A stretch of DNA of 44,353 bases from Lachnospiraceae bacterium (lineage in GTDB: Bacteria; Bacillota; Clostridia; Lachnospirales; Lachnospiraceae). The translations under genes were made by a program, and so were the position numbers. The stretch covers positions 1-44,353 of the forward strand of contig JAFUQM010000025.1 in assembly GCA_017472325.1 (NCBI GenBank), read 5' to 3'. This document shows, in pieces, positions 16,813 through 26,425 of this stretch; the stretch's first letter is position 1, and the number at the start of each line of letters is the position of its first letter. The notes under the pieces were generated by a model. It did not search any database. It saw nothing but the letters and a program-made list of their open reading frames with translations, and had not been told where the DNA came from.

Positions 16813-18267
16813 TTATTCATCTACGCTGTAGTTAGGCGCTTCTTTTGTGATATGGATATCATGTGGATGACTTTCCTTTAAGGATGCTGCAGAAATTTTT
16901 ACAAATCTACCCTTTTCTTTCAGTTCATCAATTGTTGCGGTTCCGCAATATCCCATACCAGAACGAAGACCACCCATCAACTGGAATACGGTATCTTCTA
17001 CGGTTCCTTTATAAGCAACACGACCTTCTACGCCTTCTGGTACAAGTTTCTTTGCATCTGCCTGGAAATATCTGTCTTTGCTTCCGTTTTCCATTGCCGC
17101 AATAGATCCCATACCTCTGTATACTTTATATTTTCTTCCCTGGAATAATTCAAATGTTCCTGGGCTTTCGTCACATCCTGCAAAAATGCTACCCATCATA
17201 CATACGTTACCGCCTGCTGCGATAGCTTTTGTCATATCACCTGAGTATTTGATACCACCATCTGCAATAATCGGAACACCATACTCTTTTGCAACTGCAT
17301 AAGCATCCATAATTGCTGTAATCTGCGGAACACCAATACCTGCAACAACACGAGTTGTACAAATAGATCCTGGTCCAATACCAACTTTAACAGCATCTGC
17401 ACCAGCTTCGATTAAGTCTCTTGTACCTTCTCCTGTTGCTACGTTACCTGCAATAACTTGTACATCAGGATAATTTTCTTTAATCATTCTCACACATCTT
17501 AACACGTTTTCTGAATGTCCGTGTGCAGAGTCAAGAACAATAACATCTACCTTCGCCTCTACAAGTGCTTTTACTCTATCGAGTACGTTTGCAGTAATAC
17601 CAACTGCTGCTCCGCACAATAATCTTCCCTGGGAATCTTTGGCAGCTAGTGGGTATTTAATTGTTTTCTCAATGTCTTTGATTGTAATTAACCCTTTTAA
17701 ATTAAAATCATCATCTACAATAGGAAGTTTCTCTTTTCTAGCTTTGGCAAGAATCTGCTTTGCTTCCTCTAATGTGATGCCTTCTTTTGCAGTAATCAGT
17801 CCTTCGGATGTCATAGACTCACTGATTTTTTTCGTAAAGTCCGTTTCAAATTTTAAGTCACGGTTTGTAATAATACCTACAAGCTTCTTACCTTCTGTAA
17901 TCGGCACACCTGAAATTCTAAATTTACCCATCAGACGATCTGCATCTGCTCATGTATGGTCTGGAGTTAATGAAAATGGATCTGTAATAACACCATTCTC
18001 TGAACGTTTTACTTTATCTACCTCTTCTGCCTGTGCTTCAATAGACATATTTTTGTGGATAATACCAATGCCGCCCTGTCTTGCCATTGCGATTGCCATG
18101 CGGTGCTCTGTAACAGTATCCATACCCGCACTCATCATCGGAATGTTTAACTTAATTTTTTTTGTAAGCCAGGTTGTCAAATCTACCTGATTTGGTATTA
18201 CCTGTGAATAACTTGGTACCAATAATACGTCATCAAATGTAATTCCTTCACCAATTATCTGACCCAT
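16813..18267 (-). pseudogene. guaB: IMP dehydrogenase interrupted by one in-frame TGA
   Basis: IMP dehydrogenase makes XMP from IMP, the first committed step to GMP. The N-terminal piece (17950-18267, 105 codons) starts after AGGAGG and begins the catalytic barrel ([27 protein letters not shown]). It ends at TGA 17950-17952. The same frame then continues without a gap through ADADRL and an internal ATG at 17931 into the CBS pair and the rest of the barrel, including the catalytic loop GPGSICTTR; 372 codons remain. Joined, the protein would be 484 residues, normal for the family. The TGA sits just before [11 protein letters not shown], where Leu is common, so TTA to TGA is the simplest event. 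No ribosome binding site was seen at 17931. Sequencing error, a real nonsense mutation, or readthrough are all possible. Confidence 0.88.
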
Positions 18268-18350
18268 CTTGTCTCCTCCTGCTCATTCTCTTATATATTT
18301 CGTAAATTTTCTGTATATTTAATGAAGTTTATCAGAATTATAAAAACATG

Positions 18351-18845
18351 TCAATCAGTAAATACTTTTCTCGGTGCGATTGTCTGAATTGCTTTTACAA
18401 TTGCCATATTCGGTTCCAGTATTACTTTTTGATTATCATGAATCATAACATAGCGTTGTTCTGGCTGCTGAGCCACACCACTACTATAATCAACCACCTT
18501 CATGTCTCTGTTTTTGTATGCATCCAGATGCCATGAATTTAGTGGTGCTAACATCTCCATACTGTTAATATCAAATACAGCCGCTGTTTTTCTCTTTGTT
18601 TTTGCAAAAACCTTGTCAATGGTAAGTTCTTTATCCAGATACAGATACTCAAACTCTATATCCATATAGATTCCTACAAAATAGGCACCAACACCACAAG
18701 CAATTGCAAGAAGCATTGCAACTAGAGAGCCCAGCATAGCAATCAGTACAAATCCGACTGTTACAGCAATTAGGACACCTTTCAGTACTTTTGCTCCGAC
18801 AGACATCGGCTTCTTCACTAACCATTCTACATAACCTTCACTCAT
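18351..18845 (-). CDS. Small membrane protein of unknown function
   Basis: The 164-residue product has two adjacent hydrophobic segments (about 20-42 and 43-62) forming a membrane hairpin, then a ~100-residue cytoplasmic-looking domain with mixed beta character (FEYLYLDKELTIDKVFAKTKRK, ending PRKVFTD). It resembles conserved uncharacterised Lachnospiraceae membrane proteins that I recall being labelled DUF6106, but that match was not tested. It starts after GAGGAA and lies 31 bases downstream of a chemoreceptor gene on the same strand, so co-transcription is likely. guaB follows. Confidence 0.75.
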   Translation of the reverse strand: MSEGYVEWLVKKPMSVGAKVLKGVLIAVTVGFVLIAMLGSLVAMLLAIACGVGAYFVGIYMDIEFEYLYLDKELTIDKVFAKTKRKTAAVFDINSMEMLAPLNSWHLDAYKNRDMKVVDYSSGVAQQPEQRYVMIHDNQKVILEPNMAIVKAIQTIAPRKVFTD

Positions 18846-18876
18846 GTTTGTTCCTCTTTTCTTATACTCATATTGA

Positions 18877-20361
18877 TTATGACATGCTGAGTTCTGCTGC
18901 TACACCATTCATATCATCAGCAAGTTCAAATACCTTTTCAACCATCTCTTTACCCTTCTGGCTGTTTTCCAATGTATCTTCAGCATGTGCAGACACTTCC
19001 TCTGTAACTGCTGAAATATTCTGAATTCCGCTCATAATACCCGCATTAGCTTCTGCGATATCTGTAACCACTTTTACAAGTGTTTCTGACTGTCCTAAGA
19101 TGCCTGCTACATTAGCACCAATCGCATCAAAGCTCTTTGCAGTTTCATCTGCGTATGTATTCTGTTCCTTATTGCTCTCAATCAGTCGATAAATAGAAGT
19201 TACTACTTCCTGTAAAGATGCATTAATATTCGTAATCAATCCACTAATATCAACAGTTGCTGTACTTGTCTGATTAGCAAGATTAGAGATCTCAGTTGCT
19301 ACAACAGCAAATCCTTTGCCCGCTTCACCAGCTCTTGCTGCCTCAATACTTGCATTTAACGCAAGCAGACTTGTCTGTGATGCAATACTATTGATTGTCT
19401 CAATAATCATCTGCATCTGTTCCGTATTCTTATTCAGAGCTTCAATTTCTCTGCTTACTTCATTACCGGCATTTTCAGAAAGTTCTACCTGCTTAATCAT
19501 CTGATTCATATTATCCTGACTCTTCTGAATCACCTCTTCCGCATTGGCAATGTTAGTTGCGATATGCTGTGTTGCTGTTTCGAGATTATCAATATGTGCC
19601 TGAATTGTTTCTGTTTTCTCTAACTGCATTTGCACAGACTGTGCAACTTCTTCTGCACCACCAGAAACACCCTGCATTGCACCATTGGTATCTGTTATTG
19701 TTCCTTCTAAAATACTAACATTTTCATGTATTGTTTCGCTGTATTTTGCAAGATTTTTAGAAATCTCTGCTGTTTTCTGCAATAATGCTGCTATTTGTTC
19801 TTTTTCCGCAGCAATTTCTTCCAACTTATGATTGTTCATCTTAACAATAAGACGTGCTGAGCAAATAACAAATATTGAAAGCAGAATCATAACTGCCATC
19901 TGAATCTCTGCATTTACAAGTGCTTCCTTTGTCATGCTGCCATTCACAATTGACACCACAATAGAAGCCACATTTACCCCTATTGCCCATGCACTGATGG
20001 TTAAGGAAAGTTTAGTATCGAAGAAGATAACAAGCAATACCATCAATAACAAAATGTATGTAAATGTAAGCATTGTACTTCCAGTAAACATGACAAATGT
20101 ATACAGTATACTATATCCTATAGAAAAACAATATTTTATTGTCTTTGTCGTTTTATCTTTGAAATAAAAAATATAGCATAATATTAACGGAACCAAAGTT
20201 ACCAAAGAGAATACACTAATATATCCAATCGTCCTATTTCCCTTTAATAACTCAATAAAATATGCCACTTCCAAAATCACACAAATAGCTGTGTATGATT
20301 TAATTGCCAGTGCATTCTGTGCTATCTCTGCTACAAACGGTTGTTTTTCTCTTTTGTCCAT
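18877..20361 (-). CDS. Methyl-accepting chemotaxis protein with polytopic membrane sensor domain
   Basis: Chemoreceptor of 494 residues that would signal to CheA/CheW. The N-terminal ~175 residues contain about six hydrophobic segments with only short loops and no large extracellular ligand domain. They are clearly related to the N-terminus of the chemoreceptor at 36779-38884 (both have IELLKG-RT-GY and FVMFT). A long coiled coil follows, with the conserved signalling tip ([19 protein letters not shown], then [15 protein letters not shown]) at about 322-355. No HAMP domain is evident. The start follows GGAGGG. The signal, perhaps membrane-borne or intracellular, is unknown. Confidence 0.93.
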   Translation of the reverse strand: MDKREKQPFVAEIAQNALAIKSYTAICVILEVAYFIELLKGNRTIGYISVFSLVTLVPLILCYIFYFKDKTTKTIKYCFSIGYSILYTFVMFTGSTMLTFTYILLLMVLLVIFFDTKLSLTISAWAIGVNVASIVVSIVNGSMTKEALVNAEIQMAVMILLSIFVICSARLIVKMNNHKLEEIAAEKEQIAALLQKTAEISKNLAKYSETIHENVSILEGTITDTNGAMQGVSGGAEEVAQSVQMQLEKTETIQAHIDNLETATQHIATNIANAEEVIQKSQDNMNQMIKQVELSENAGNEVSREIEALNKNTEQMQMIIETINSIASQTSLLALNASIEAARAGEAGKGFAVVATEISNLANQTSTATVDISGLITNINASLQEVVTSIYRLIESNKEQNTYADETAKSFDAIGANVAGILGQSETLVKVVTDIAEANAGIMSGIQNISAVTEEVSAHAEDTLENSQKGKEMVEKVFELADDMNGVAAELSMS

Positions 20362-20522
20362 CTGTTCCCTCCATAATAAATCGTTTTATTTACTGCGAAT
20401 CACTTCATATTTTAACATAATTCCCCCTTGCTTGTACAGAGATTAGGTATAAACTTCCTTTAAAGAATCTATAAAATTATTTAAAATTTATAAAAATTTT
20501 ATTGTGCTTTATGTGCCATTCA

Positions 20523-20550
20523 TTGACACACCTTCAAACAATCGTATAAA
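20523..20550 (+). promoter_or_regulatory. Sigma-A promoter of the 227-aa gene
   Basis: TTGACA (20523-20528), a 16-base spacer and TATAAA (20545-20550), 38 bases before the start codon. Confidence 0.65.
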
Positions 20551-20587
20551 ATAAGAAAAGCATATTTATATACAAGGAGGCGTTCCT

Positions 20588-21271
20588 ATGCCAGTTATGG
20601 ACGAAATAAAAGAACAACAAGAAAAAGTAAAACAACGGGATTTTAAATCCAGACTTAGTTACTTCTGGGATTACTACAAGGTACACACAATTGTTGCAAT
20701 TGTCACTGTATTTGTTTTATCTGTTTTTATATCTGATTTTATTGAAGGACAAAAAGACTGCATCATCTATACTCTTATGTTTAATGGTTATCCTACTGGT
20801 GATATGGAAGCTATGATGGACGAGTTCTTAGTAGAAAGTGGTTATAATCCTGACAAGGTAAATGCCTTTCTAGAGGGCAATCTTACCTACACAATTAACA
20901 GCACTGACGATAGTACAGTAGCTTCTATGCAAAAGCTTTTAGTAATGGCGCAGTCTGGCACTGTCGATTTTCTCATTGCCAACGACACCGTAATCGACTA
21001 TTATGCAGAGCAATTTATGTTTCATGACTTGCGTGATATTCTTCCAGCAGATATGTTACAAGAATACGAACAAAACGATTATCTGATTTATGCCAAGACA
21101 GACCCCGAATCTTCTGACTTAGCACCTGTCGGCATCAAAGGCGAGGCCTTCCCAAGACTTATCGCAACACAGGCATATGATTATGAAAATGCAAACCCTG
21201 TCATTGCTGCCATCTGTACTTCAAACCGCGTTGACAACATGATTCAATTTTTAAATTATCTAGAAAAATAG
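20588..21271 (+). CDS. Membrane-anchored extracytoplasmic protein of unknown function
   Basis: The 227-residue protein has a basic, charged N-terminus (about 1-32), one membrane segment (about 33-52) and a ~170-residue soluble domain that should lie outside the cell. The domain has features reminiscent of one lobe of a type 2 periplasmic-binding protein (VDFLIANDTVIDYYAEQ, DLAPVGIKGEAFPRL), but no confident family assignment can be made. It has an AAGGAGG ribosome binding site, its own promoter and a large hairpin overlapping its stop codon. Unknown function. Confidence 0.72.
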   Translation: MPVMDEIKEQQEKVKQRDFKSRLSYFWDYYKVHTIVAIVTVFVLSVFISDFIEGQKDCIIYTLMFNGYPTGDMEAMMDEFLVESGYNPDKVNAFLEGNLTYTINSTDDSTVASMQKLLVMAQSGTVDFLIANDTVIDYYAEQFMFHDLRDILPADMLQEYEQNDYLIYAKTDPESSDLAPVGIKGEAFPRLIATQAYDYENANPVIAAICTSNRVDNMIQFLNYLEK

Positions 21272-21360
21272 GCTGTGACTTTTTGATATACCCTTATCAG
21301 ATGAAAATACGAATTTTTTTATTTTCCATCTGATAAGGCATACATCAAAAGCCACAGCCT
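21270..21360. terminator. Large bidirectional terminator hairpin
   Basis: Nested inverted repeats about 90 bases long: outer stem AGGCTGTG/CACAGCCT and a 12-base inner stem CCTTATCAGATG/CATCTGATAAGG extended by A/T pairs. T-rich runs follow in both directions. It begins inside the stop codon of the 227-aa gene and lies 47 bases beyond the galE stop, so it probably terminates both. Confidence 0.75.
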
Positions 21361-21407
21361 TTTGTTATGAATACTTTAACTTTTCTCTTCTCTCAATTTA
21401 TAAATAA

Positions 21408-22424
21408 TTATTCATCATAACCATTTGGATTGTTGCTCTGCCATCTCCAGGAATCAGCACACATTTCTTTGATACCATATTCTGCTTCCCAACCGAGTTC
21501 TTCTTTTGCTTTTGTTGCATCAGAATAGCATGTTGCAATATCCCCAGGTCTTCTATCTTTAATAACGTATGGAATCTTAACACCTGTTGCTGCTTCAAAG
21601 TTTTTAACAATATCAAGTACACTATAGCCTGTACCTGTACCTAAATTATAGATGCAAAGACCTGCATTTTCTTCTACTTTCTTCAATGCTTTTACATGAC
21701 CTTTTGCTAAGTCTACTACGTGGATGTAATCTCTTACACCTGTTCCATCTGGTGTGTCATAGTCATCACCAAATACACCAAGTTCTTTTAACTTGCCAAC
21801 TGCAACCTGTGTAATGTATGGCATTAAGTTGTTTGGAATACCATTTGGATTTTCGCCGATTGTTCCACTCTGATGTGCACCGATTGGGTTGAAGTAACGC
21901 AGTAAGATAACATTCCATTCTGGATCTGCTTTCTGCATATCACTTAAAATCTGCTCTAACATAGATTTTGTCCAACCATATGGATTTGTACACTGTCCTT
22001 TTGGACATTCTTCTGTAATAGGAATCATAGCTGGATCACCATATACTGTTGCAGAAGATGAGAAAATGATATTTTTGCAGTTATGTTTTCTCATAACATC
22101 AACAAGTACTAATGTTCCCGCAATGTTGTTGTTGTAATATTCCCAAGGTTTTGCAACAGATTCCCCTACTGCTTTTAACCCTGCAAAGTTAATACATGCT
22201 GTGATGTCTTCTTTTGCAAAAATTTCTTCCAGTGCATCTCTGTCTAAAATATCTGCTTTATAGAATTTCACTGGTTTGCCTGTAATTTTTTCTACTCTCT
22301 CTAATGATTTCTCACTTGAGTTTGCAAGATTGTCAATAACAACTACGTCATATCCTGCTTCCTGTAATTCTACTACTGTGTGGCTTCCAATGTAGCCAGC
22401 GCCCCCTGTTACTAAAATAGCCAT
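21408..22424 (-). CDS. galE: UDP-glucose 4-epimerase
   Basis: Interconverts UDP-glucose and UDP-galactose (and in some members the N-acetyl forms), using bound NAD. The 338-residue short-chain dehydrogenase-fold protein has the GGAGYIG NAD motif at 7-13, the catalytic serines in SSSATVYG near 122-128, and the YGWTK (Y149, K153) catalytic pair. The start follows AAGGAGG. A UDP-sugar pyrophosphorylase gene lies 130 bases upstream on the same strand, so the two probably supply activated sugars for surface polysaccharide. Confidence 0.96.
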   Translation of the reverse strand: MAILVTGGAGYIGSHTVVELQEAGYDVVVIDNLANSSEKSLERVEKITGKPVKFYKADILDRDALEEIFAKEDITACINFAGLKAVGESVAKPWEYYNNNIAGTLVLVDVMRKHNCKNIIFSSSATVYGDPAMIPITEECPKGQCTNPYGWTKSMLEQILSDMQKADPEWNVILLRYFNPIGAHQSGTIGENPNGIPNNLMPYITQVAVGKLKELGVFGDDYDTPDGTGVRDYIHVVDLAKGHVKALKKVEENAGLCIYNLGTGTGYSVLDIVKNFEAATGVKIPYVIKDRRPGDIATCYSDATKAKEELGWEAEYGIKEMCADSWRWQSNNPNGYDE

Positions 22425-22554
22425 AATACGAATACCTCCTTGTCATTTTGACTTATTTTACCTTGTACACATGCTAAAAAGCAATATTTCAATGTTGCAG
22501 GAACTTGTCATAATGTTATATGTCCAGTTTCTAACAACATATGAATACAAAATC

Positions 22555-23781
22555 TTACAATATAACGCCATTTTCCATCAATAATGCTCTTGCAGATTCC
22601 ACTGAATCTATTCCTGTTTTATTCTTAATTGGTGCAAATTCTTTATTTCTCTCTACCTCATATGGAAGACAGGTATTTAATTCTTTAATCAAATCGAGTA
22701 CAAGTGCTTCATATTTGTAGCCATTTGGCTCTTCTGGTTTTACAAGCTCTCCATCTTCATTCAAATATGGTATCTTCTTTTCAACAATATGAAGTGGCAA
22801 CTCTCTTTCCAAAATCTCTTCCAAATCTGTTACACGGAACAGATAATTGAGTATAACCCCAAAATAATATGCCGGATTGCCTGCAGCATCTTTGGCATTC
22901 ATCAGTTCATCTGTCAGCTCATAATACTCCACAATAGATGGCTTACCATCCTCTAAGCACACAACACCCACTTTTTCATCCGGTGCGTTTTTCTTGACTA
23001 CTTTTGCACCCACCGCACAGCCAGATTCTAACGTGGCACCTACAAATACAGGGTCTGCAATTTTTTGAAGTACATTATCTACAGCGAATACATTCAACCA
23101 CTCAATACCCGCTTTATGCACAATATCCAATGCACCGCAACGTTTCATTGACACAAACCAGCCGCCATTGCCATTGGGAGAAGTAGACATCTTCCATTTC
23201 TCTTCCAAATAAATCTTGCCCTGATAATCAGATGCCGGTGCCATTTCCTGTTTAAAAAACGTGACATATTCCTCTTTGTATCCAAAGTAATTATGTTCCT
23301 TGAAAAACTGAATCGTTGCATCATTATTCTTATCACTTGTCATAACAAACAGATGAATCCATGTATCTGTCAGTTTTACAACATCCATTAAGTTGTTAAT
23401 GAGACATTCAAAAATGTAAAGGTCTCTTGTAACGCCAATATTATAAACCCCCTTTGGCGCATCCGAGCCTAGTCTTGTTCCCATTCCACCTGCAAGAAGA
23501 ACTGCACCAACTTTACCTGCTTTGATAGCCTCTATTCCTTTGCTGTTAAACTCTTCCTTTTTTACATTGATTTCATCTAGCTGCATAGAAGCAAGCGGTG
23601 TAATCTTACCCTTTACATTCAACGTCTCTTTATGTGCACATGCTGCCACGACATCCAGATCTGTTTCTGCAATCTGAGTAATCAACTCATTTTTCTGTTC
23701 TTCTGTCAATTCCTCAAAATATTTTAATACCTGTAACTGCCCATATTTTTCCAATTTCTCATACGCCTGCTGATAGTTCAT
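22555..23781 (-). CDS. Eukaryotic-type UDP-sugar pyrophosphorylase
   Basis: Predicted to make UDP-glucose or UDP-N-acetylglucosamine (or both) from UTP and the sugar 1-phosphate. The 408-residue protein is of the UDPGP type 1 family, not the GalU or GlmU families common in bacteria. The uridylyl-binding motif VLLAGGMGTRLG is at about 94-105, followed by APKGVYNIG at 108-116. The rest matches the family layout, with a GAL-IVHKAG-like substrate segment (GALDIVHKAGIEWLNVFAVDN) and a late KYEALVLDLI helix. The start follows GGAGG. Substrate cannot be decided from sequence; adjacency to galE favours UDP-Glc/UDP-GlcNAc supply. Confidence 0.88.
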   Translation of the reverse strand: MNYQQAYEKLEKYGQLQVLKYFEELTEEQKNELITQIAETDLDVVAACAHKETLNVKGKITPLASMQLDEINVKKEEFNSKGIEAIKAGKVGAVLLAGGMGTRLGSDAPKGVYNIGVTRDLYIFECLINNLMDVVKLTDTWIHLFVMTSDKNNDATIQFFKEHNYFGYKEEYVTFFKQEMAPASDYQGKIYLEEKWKMSTSPNGNGGWFVSMKRCGALDIVHKAGIEWLNVFAVDNVLQKIADPVFVGATLESGCAVGAKVVKKNAPDEKVGVVCLEDGKPSIVEYYELTDELMNAKDAAGNPAYYFGVILNYLFRVTDLEEILERELPLHIVEKKIPYLNEDGELVKPEEPNGYKYEALVLDLIKELNTCLPYEVERNKEFAPIKNKTGIDSVESARALLMENGVIL

Positions 23782-23868
23782 TCTATACCTCCAGTTTCTC
23801 CCATATGGGTTATTTTTCCTACTCTTTATATTATATCTTATCTATCATGGATAAGTCTATAAACTTCT

Positions 23869-25467
23869 CTATTTTCCTTCTAAAATGCCTTCCAGATTCA
23901 AACCATAACGACTTGCAATATCCTTAGCATAACTAAGACCATCAGGCGTTGTTCTGGCAATTTTATAACTTCTTGTACCATCCGCCTTATTCTCCATCAG
24001 AGCCACAAGATTATCAATTCTGCCTCTATTCTGTGGATGAGCATTATAACTTTCGATCTGTTGAGGCAAATCATGAATATGTGTTACAAAGATACCGCCA
24101 CAGCCAATGACACCAATCCCCGTCAACACTTCCGCTGCAATGTAACCAGCTTCCAGCCCACTTGTACTAGAAAAGGATTCATCCATCAACAACATGTCTG
24201 TATCTGTCAGTTCTTTCATAATATCTCCAAGTCGCGCACATTCACTTTCCAATCTGCCCTTACCATAATTATTCTCATCCGAAGAAGGGAAATGTGTATA
24301 AATACCTGTCACCGGACTCATTCTTGCATGCTGTGCTGGAACAAACAATCCCAGTTGAAATAGCGCCTGCGCCATGCCAACTGAATATGCAAAAATAGAT
24401 TTTCCACCATGATTTGGTCCAGTCACAAGATAAAACCTTCCCTGTTCATCAAAAGAAAAGGAATTGGATACAATTGTCTGCTCAACAGACTTACGTACCA
24501 GCATTGGATTGTATACACATGTTAAATCACATTTTTTCTCTTGTTTGCTAGCAATCTCTGGTCTGCACATCGGAAATCCAAGTTCTTTCATAGACAAAAT
24601 AAATTTTACTCCTGCAGTCAGAAAACGTATCTCATCCAACAGCGCAACAAAAACCGAAGTATTCACCGTATAATATTTCTGAATCAGTGGTTCAAAACTG
24701 CGTAAAGATTTCATAAAAATTGTATTTAAGGATGACTTCACGGCATAATTCAGTGATTTCAATTCCTCTCCATGCAAACCTTTAGTTAATGGATACAAGG
24801 GGGAAATTAAAGAATTGGTATCTTTGGGATTTTTCTTTAACAGTTTTTCCATAACTGTTCCTGCACGAAATGGCTTATCTTCAATCGAAATCACTCCCGC
24901 TTCTTTTACACGAAGTGTTTCATCCAGATTGATACCAACTGTCACACTTTTGATATCTCCAAATCGAACTTCCATTTTAGCAAGTTCAGTTTTTAAGTTC
25001 TGATACTCTTCACTTTCTGCGATTGCCAATATCTGCTTTCTAAAAGCCTGCATTCCTTCCGAACAAATCACAAACCCCTGCATCCCCTCAGCAAATAAAT
25101 CCACAATTTCTTCATACATCTCAAGATAACGGATGGAATTGAGTGCAGATTCAATTGTAAAATCACTATTCATGGCACGATGAAGGTCATGAATGTTATG
25201 TATCATCGGAATAGCCGCACAAAACACCTGATACAATTTCTCATTATCCACCATATCCTGCACGATAGACAGTCTATATTCTAATACTTTCTCATCTGTG
25301 CTAAAAAAATTCTCCAGCGCAAGATCCTTAAAACCACGATAACTTTCTTTTACAAGAATAATCATGTCATCAATTTGCAACGAATGTATAAATTTAAAGT
25401 CTTTCATCGGAACTTCTAACGACCTGTCATACTCTGGTGGATACAATAACTGAAATGTGCCTGCCAT
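23869..25467 (-). CDS. Stand-alone MutS-like ATPase
   Basis: The 532-residue protein has only the clamp/lever-like helical region and the C-terminal MutS ATPase domain V; the mismatch-recognition domain I (with its Phe-X-Glu) is absent. Walker A is GPNHGGKS (350-357; MutS normally GPNMGGKS), Walker B MLLMDE (425-430), and the signature loop with SFSSTSGLEAG and the VTHIHDL switch are present. It also lacks the Smr domain of MutS2. Such MutS-related proteins are widespread in Firmicutes without a firm role; mismatch repair should not be assumed. The start follows AAAGGAG. It is 87 bases upstream of the pyrophosphorylase gene. Confidence 0.88.
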   Translation of the reverse strand: MAGTFQLLYPPEYDRSLEVPMKDFKFIHSLQIDDMIILVKESYRGFKDLALENFFSTDEKVLEYRLSIVQDMVDNEKLYQVFCAAIPMIHNIHDLHRAMNSDFTIESALNSIRYLEMYEEIVDLFAEGMQGFVICSEGMQAFRKQILAIAESEEYQNLKTELAKMEVRFGDIKSVTVGINLDETLRVKEAGVISIEDKPFRAGTVMEKLLKKNPKDTNSLISPLYPLTKGLHGEELKSLNYAVKSSLNTIFMKSLRSFEPLIQKYYTVNTSVFVALLDEIRFLTAGVKFILSMKELGFPMCRPEIASKQEKKCDLTCVYNPMLVRKSVEQTIVSNSFSFDEQGRFYLVTGPNHGGKSIFAYSVGMAQALFQLGLFVPAQHARMSPVTGIYTHFPSSDENNYGKGRLESECARLGDIMKELTDTDMLLMDESFSSTSGLEAGYIAAEVLTGIGVIGCGGIFVTHIHDLPQQIESYNAHPQNRGRIDNLVALMENKADGTRSYKIARTTPDGLSYAKDIASRYGLNLEGILEGK

Positions 25468-25544
25468 GAAATTACTCCTTTCCCAAGATGAAATTATAAT
25501 TTATTATATCATATATTCCATATCCAAAGACTTTGCAAATTCAC

Positions 25545-25582
25545 AAAAACCTCCTTGCGGACATATCCATCAAAGAGGTTTT
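25545..25582 (-). terminator. Intrinsic terminator of the PilZ gene
   Basis: In minus sense a ~12-pair stem (AAAACCTCTTTG with CAAGGAGGTTTT, one G-T pair) is followed by TTTTTG. It lies about 60 bases after the PilZ gene stop. Confidence 0.75.
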
Positions 25583-25640
25583 CTTGTTTCTTATTACCAT
25601 ATTCTCTTGTAGAGGCGGTATGCCGTATAATACAAAATCT

Positions 25641-26255
25641 TTATCGTCCTCTGTTTTTGAAAGCTCTTCTTCTTTGCTCATCTGATAAGAACTGATCTAT
25701 CTTGAGATTACTCTTAATTGTACAGCCATACATATTCCTCTCATCAACCGGAACTACCCTGACAATTTCTCCCGCAACAGTGATTTCTTCATATCCACCC
25801 ATAAACGAAAGAAGAACTGGATCTCCTATTGCTTTTGGATTAATTGCTGGGGCATAGAACGAAATACCCGTACTACTAAGATCATGTACAACAACTTTCT
25901 CTTTACCATTTAAAAGACCTTTTACATCCATATCCATTCGGAAAGTTGTTCTTCTATTATATTCAACTCCATCTGATTTATCCGTTAACACAACATGTGG
26001 ACGATTTTCAACTCTTACTGTTCCAAACGAAATATGCTTCCATACAAGCGGTTTCTCATTCTGCCGCTCGTATATAAAATCCATTTTCAATTCTGCATCT
26101 TCTACGTTTAGTATCTTGTCCCCCACAATGATTGGTTTCAGTACAACAACCATTGGCATGGATTTTTGTATTTCCACAGGTAATGTCGTTGTCTGTTTTA
26201 ATCTGTGCAACTTCAACAGGACTGTCCCATCCAATGGGATATCTCCTATTTTCAT
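25641..26255 (-). CDS. YcgR-like PilZ c-di-GMP effector
   Basis: Predicted c-di-GMP receptor. The 204-residue soluble protein has an N-terminal YcgR-type beta domain (about 1-95) and a C-terminal PilZ domain. The binding motifs are intact: RxxxR at R102-R106 (NRRTTFR) and DLSSTG (D125, S127, G130). YcgR proteins of motile bacteria act on flagellar motors when c-di-GMP rises, a plausible role here. The start follows GAGGAGG. It sits downstream of a chemoreceptor gene, separated by a terminator, so it probably has its own promoter. Confidence 0.9.
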   Translation of the reverse strand: MKIGDIPLDGTVLLKLHRLKQTTTLPVEIQKSMPMVVVLKPIIVGDKILNVEDAELKMDFIYERQNEKPLVWKHISFGTVRVENRPHVVLTDKSDGVEYNRRTTFRMDMDVKGLLNGKEKVVVHDLSSTGISFYAPAINPKAIGDPVLLSFMGGYEEITVAGEIVRVVPVDERNMYGCTIKSNLKIDQFLSDEQRRRAFKNRGR

Positions 26256-26330
26256 GCTGACACCTCCTCATTTATTATATCATTCTCTTGCTAATCCTTC
26301 CCCATTGCCTATTATTATAATATATAATAC

Positions 26331-26380
26331 AAAAAAAAGACAGATAAAAGTAAAATTTTTTCTTTAAATCTGTCTTTTTC
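26331..26380 (-). terminator. Intrinsic terminator of the transporter-chemoreceptor operon
   Basis: In minus sense AAAAAGACAGAT and ATCTGTCTTTTTTTT form an 11-12 pair stem ending in eight T. It closes the operon after the chemoreceptor gene at 26426. Confidence 0.82.
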
Positions 26381-26425
26381 TTAATTTTGTATAATAAATA
26401 TGGATGATAACTGGATTTTAGGTAA

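Noticed and set aside
17950..17952. TGA in guaB as selenocysteine or a reassigned codon
   Set aside because: No downstream selenocysteine-insertion hairpin is evident and the family has no functional Cys/Sec there. TGA is used as an ordinary stop by the MalF-type permease gene at 29473, so the code is standard.
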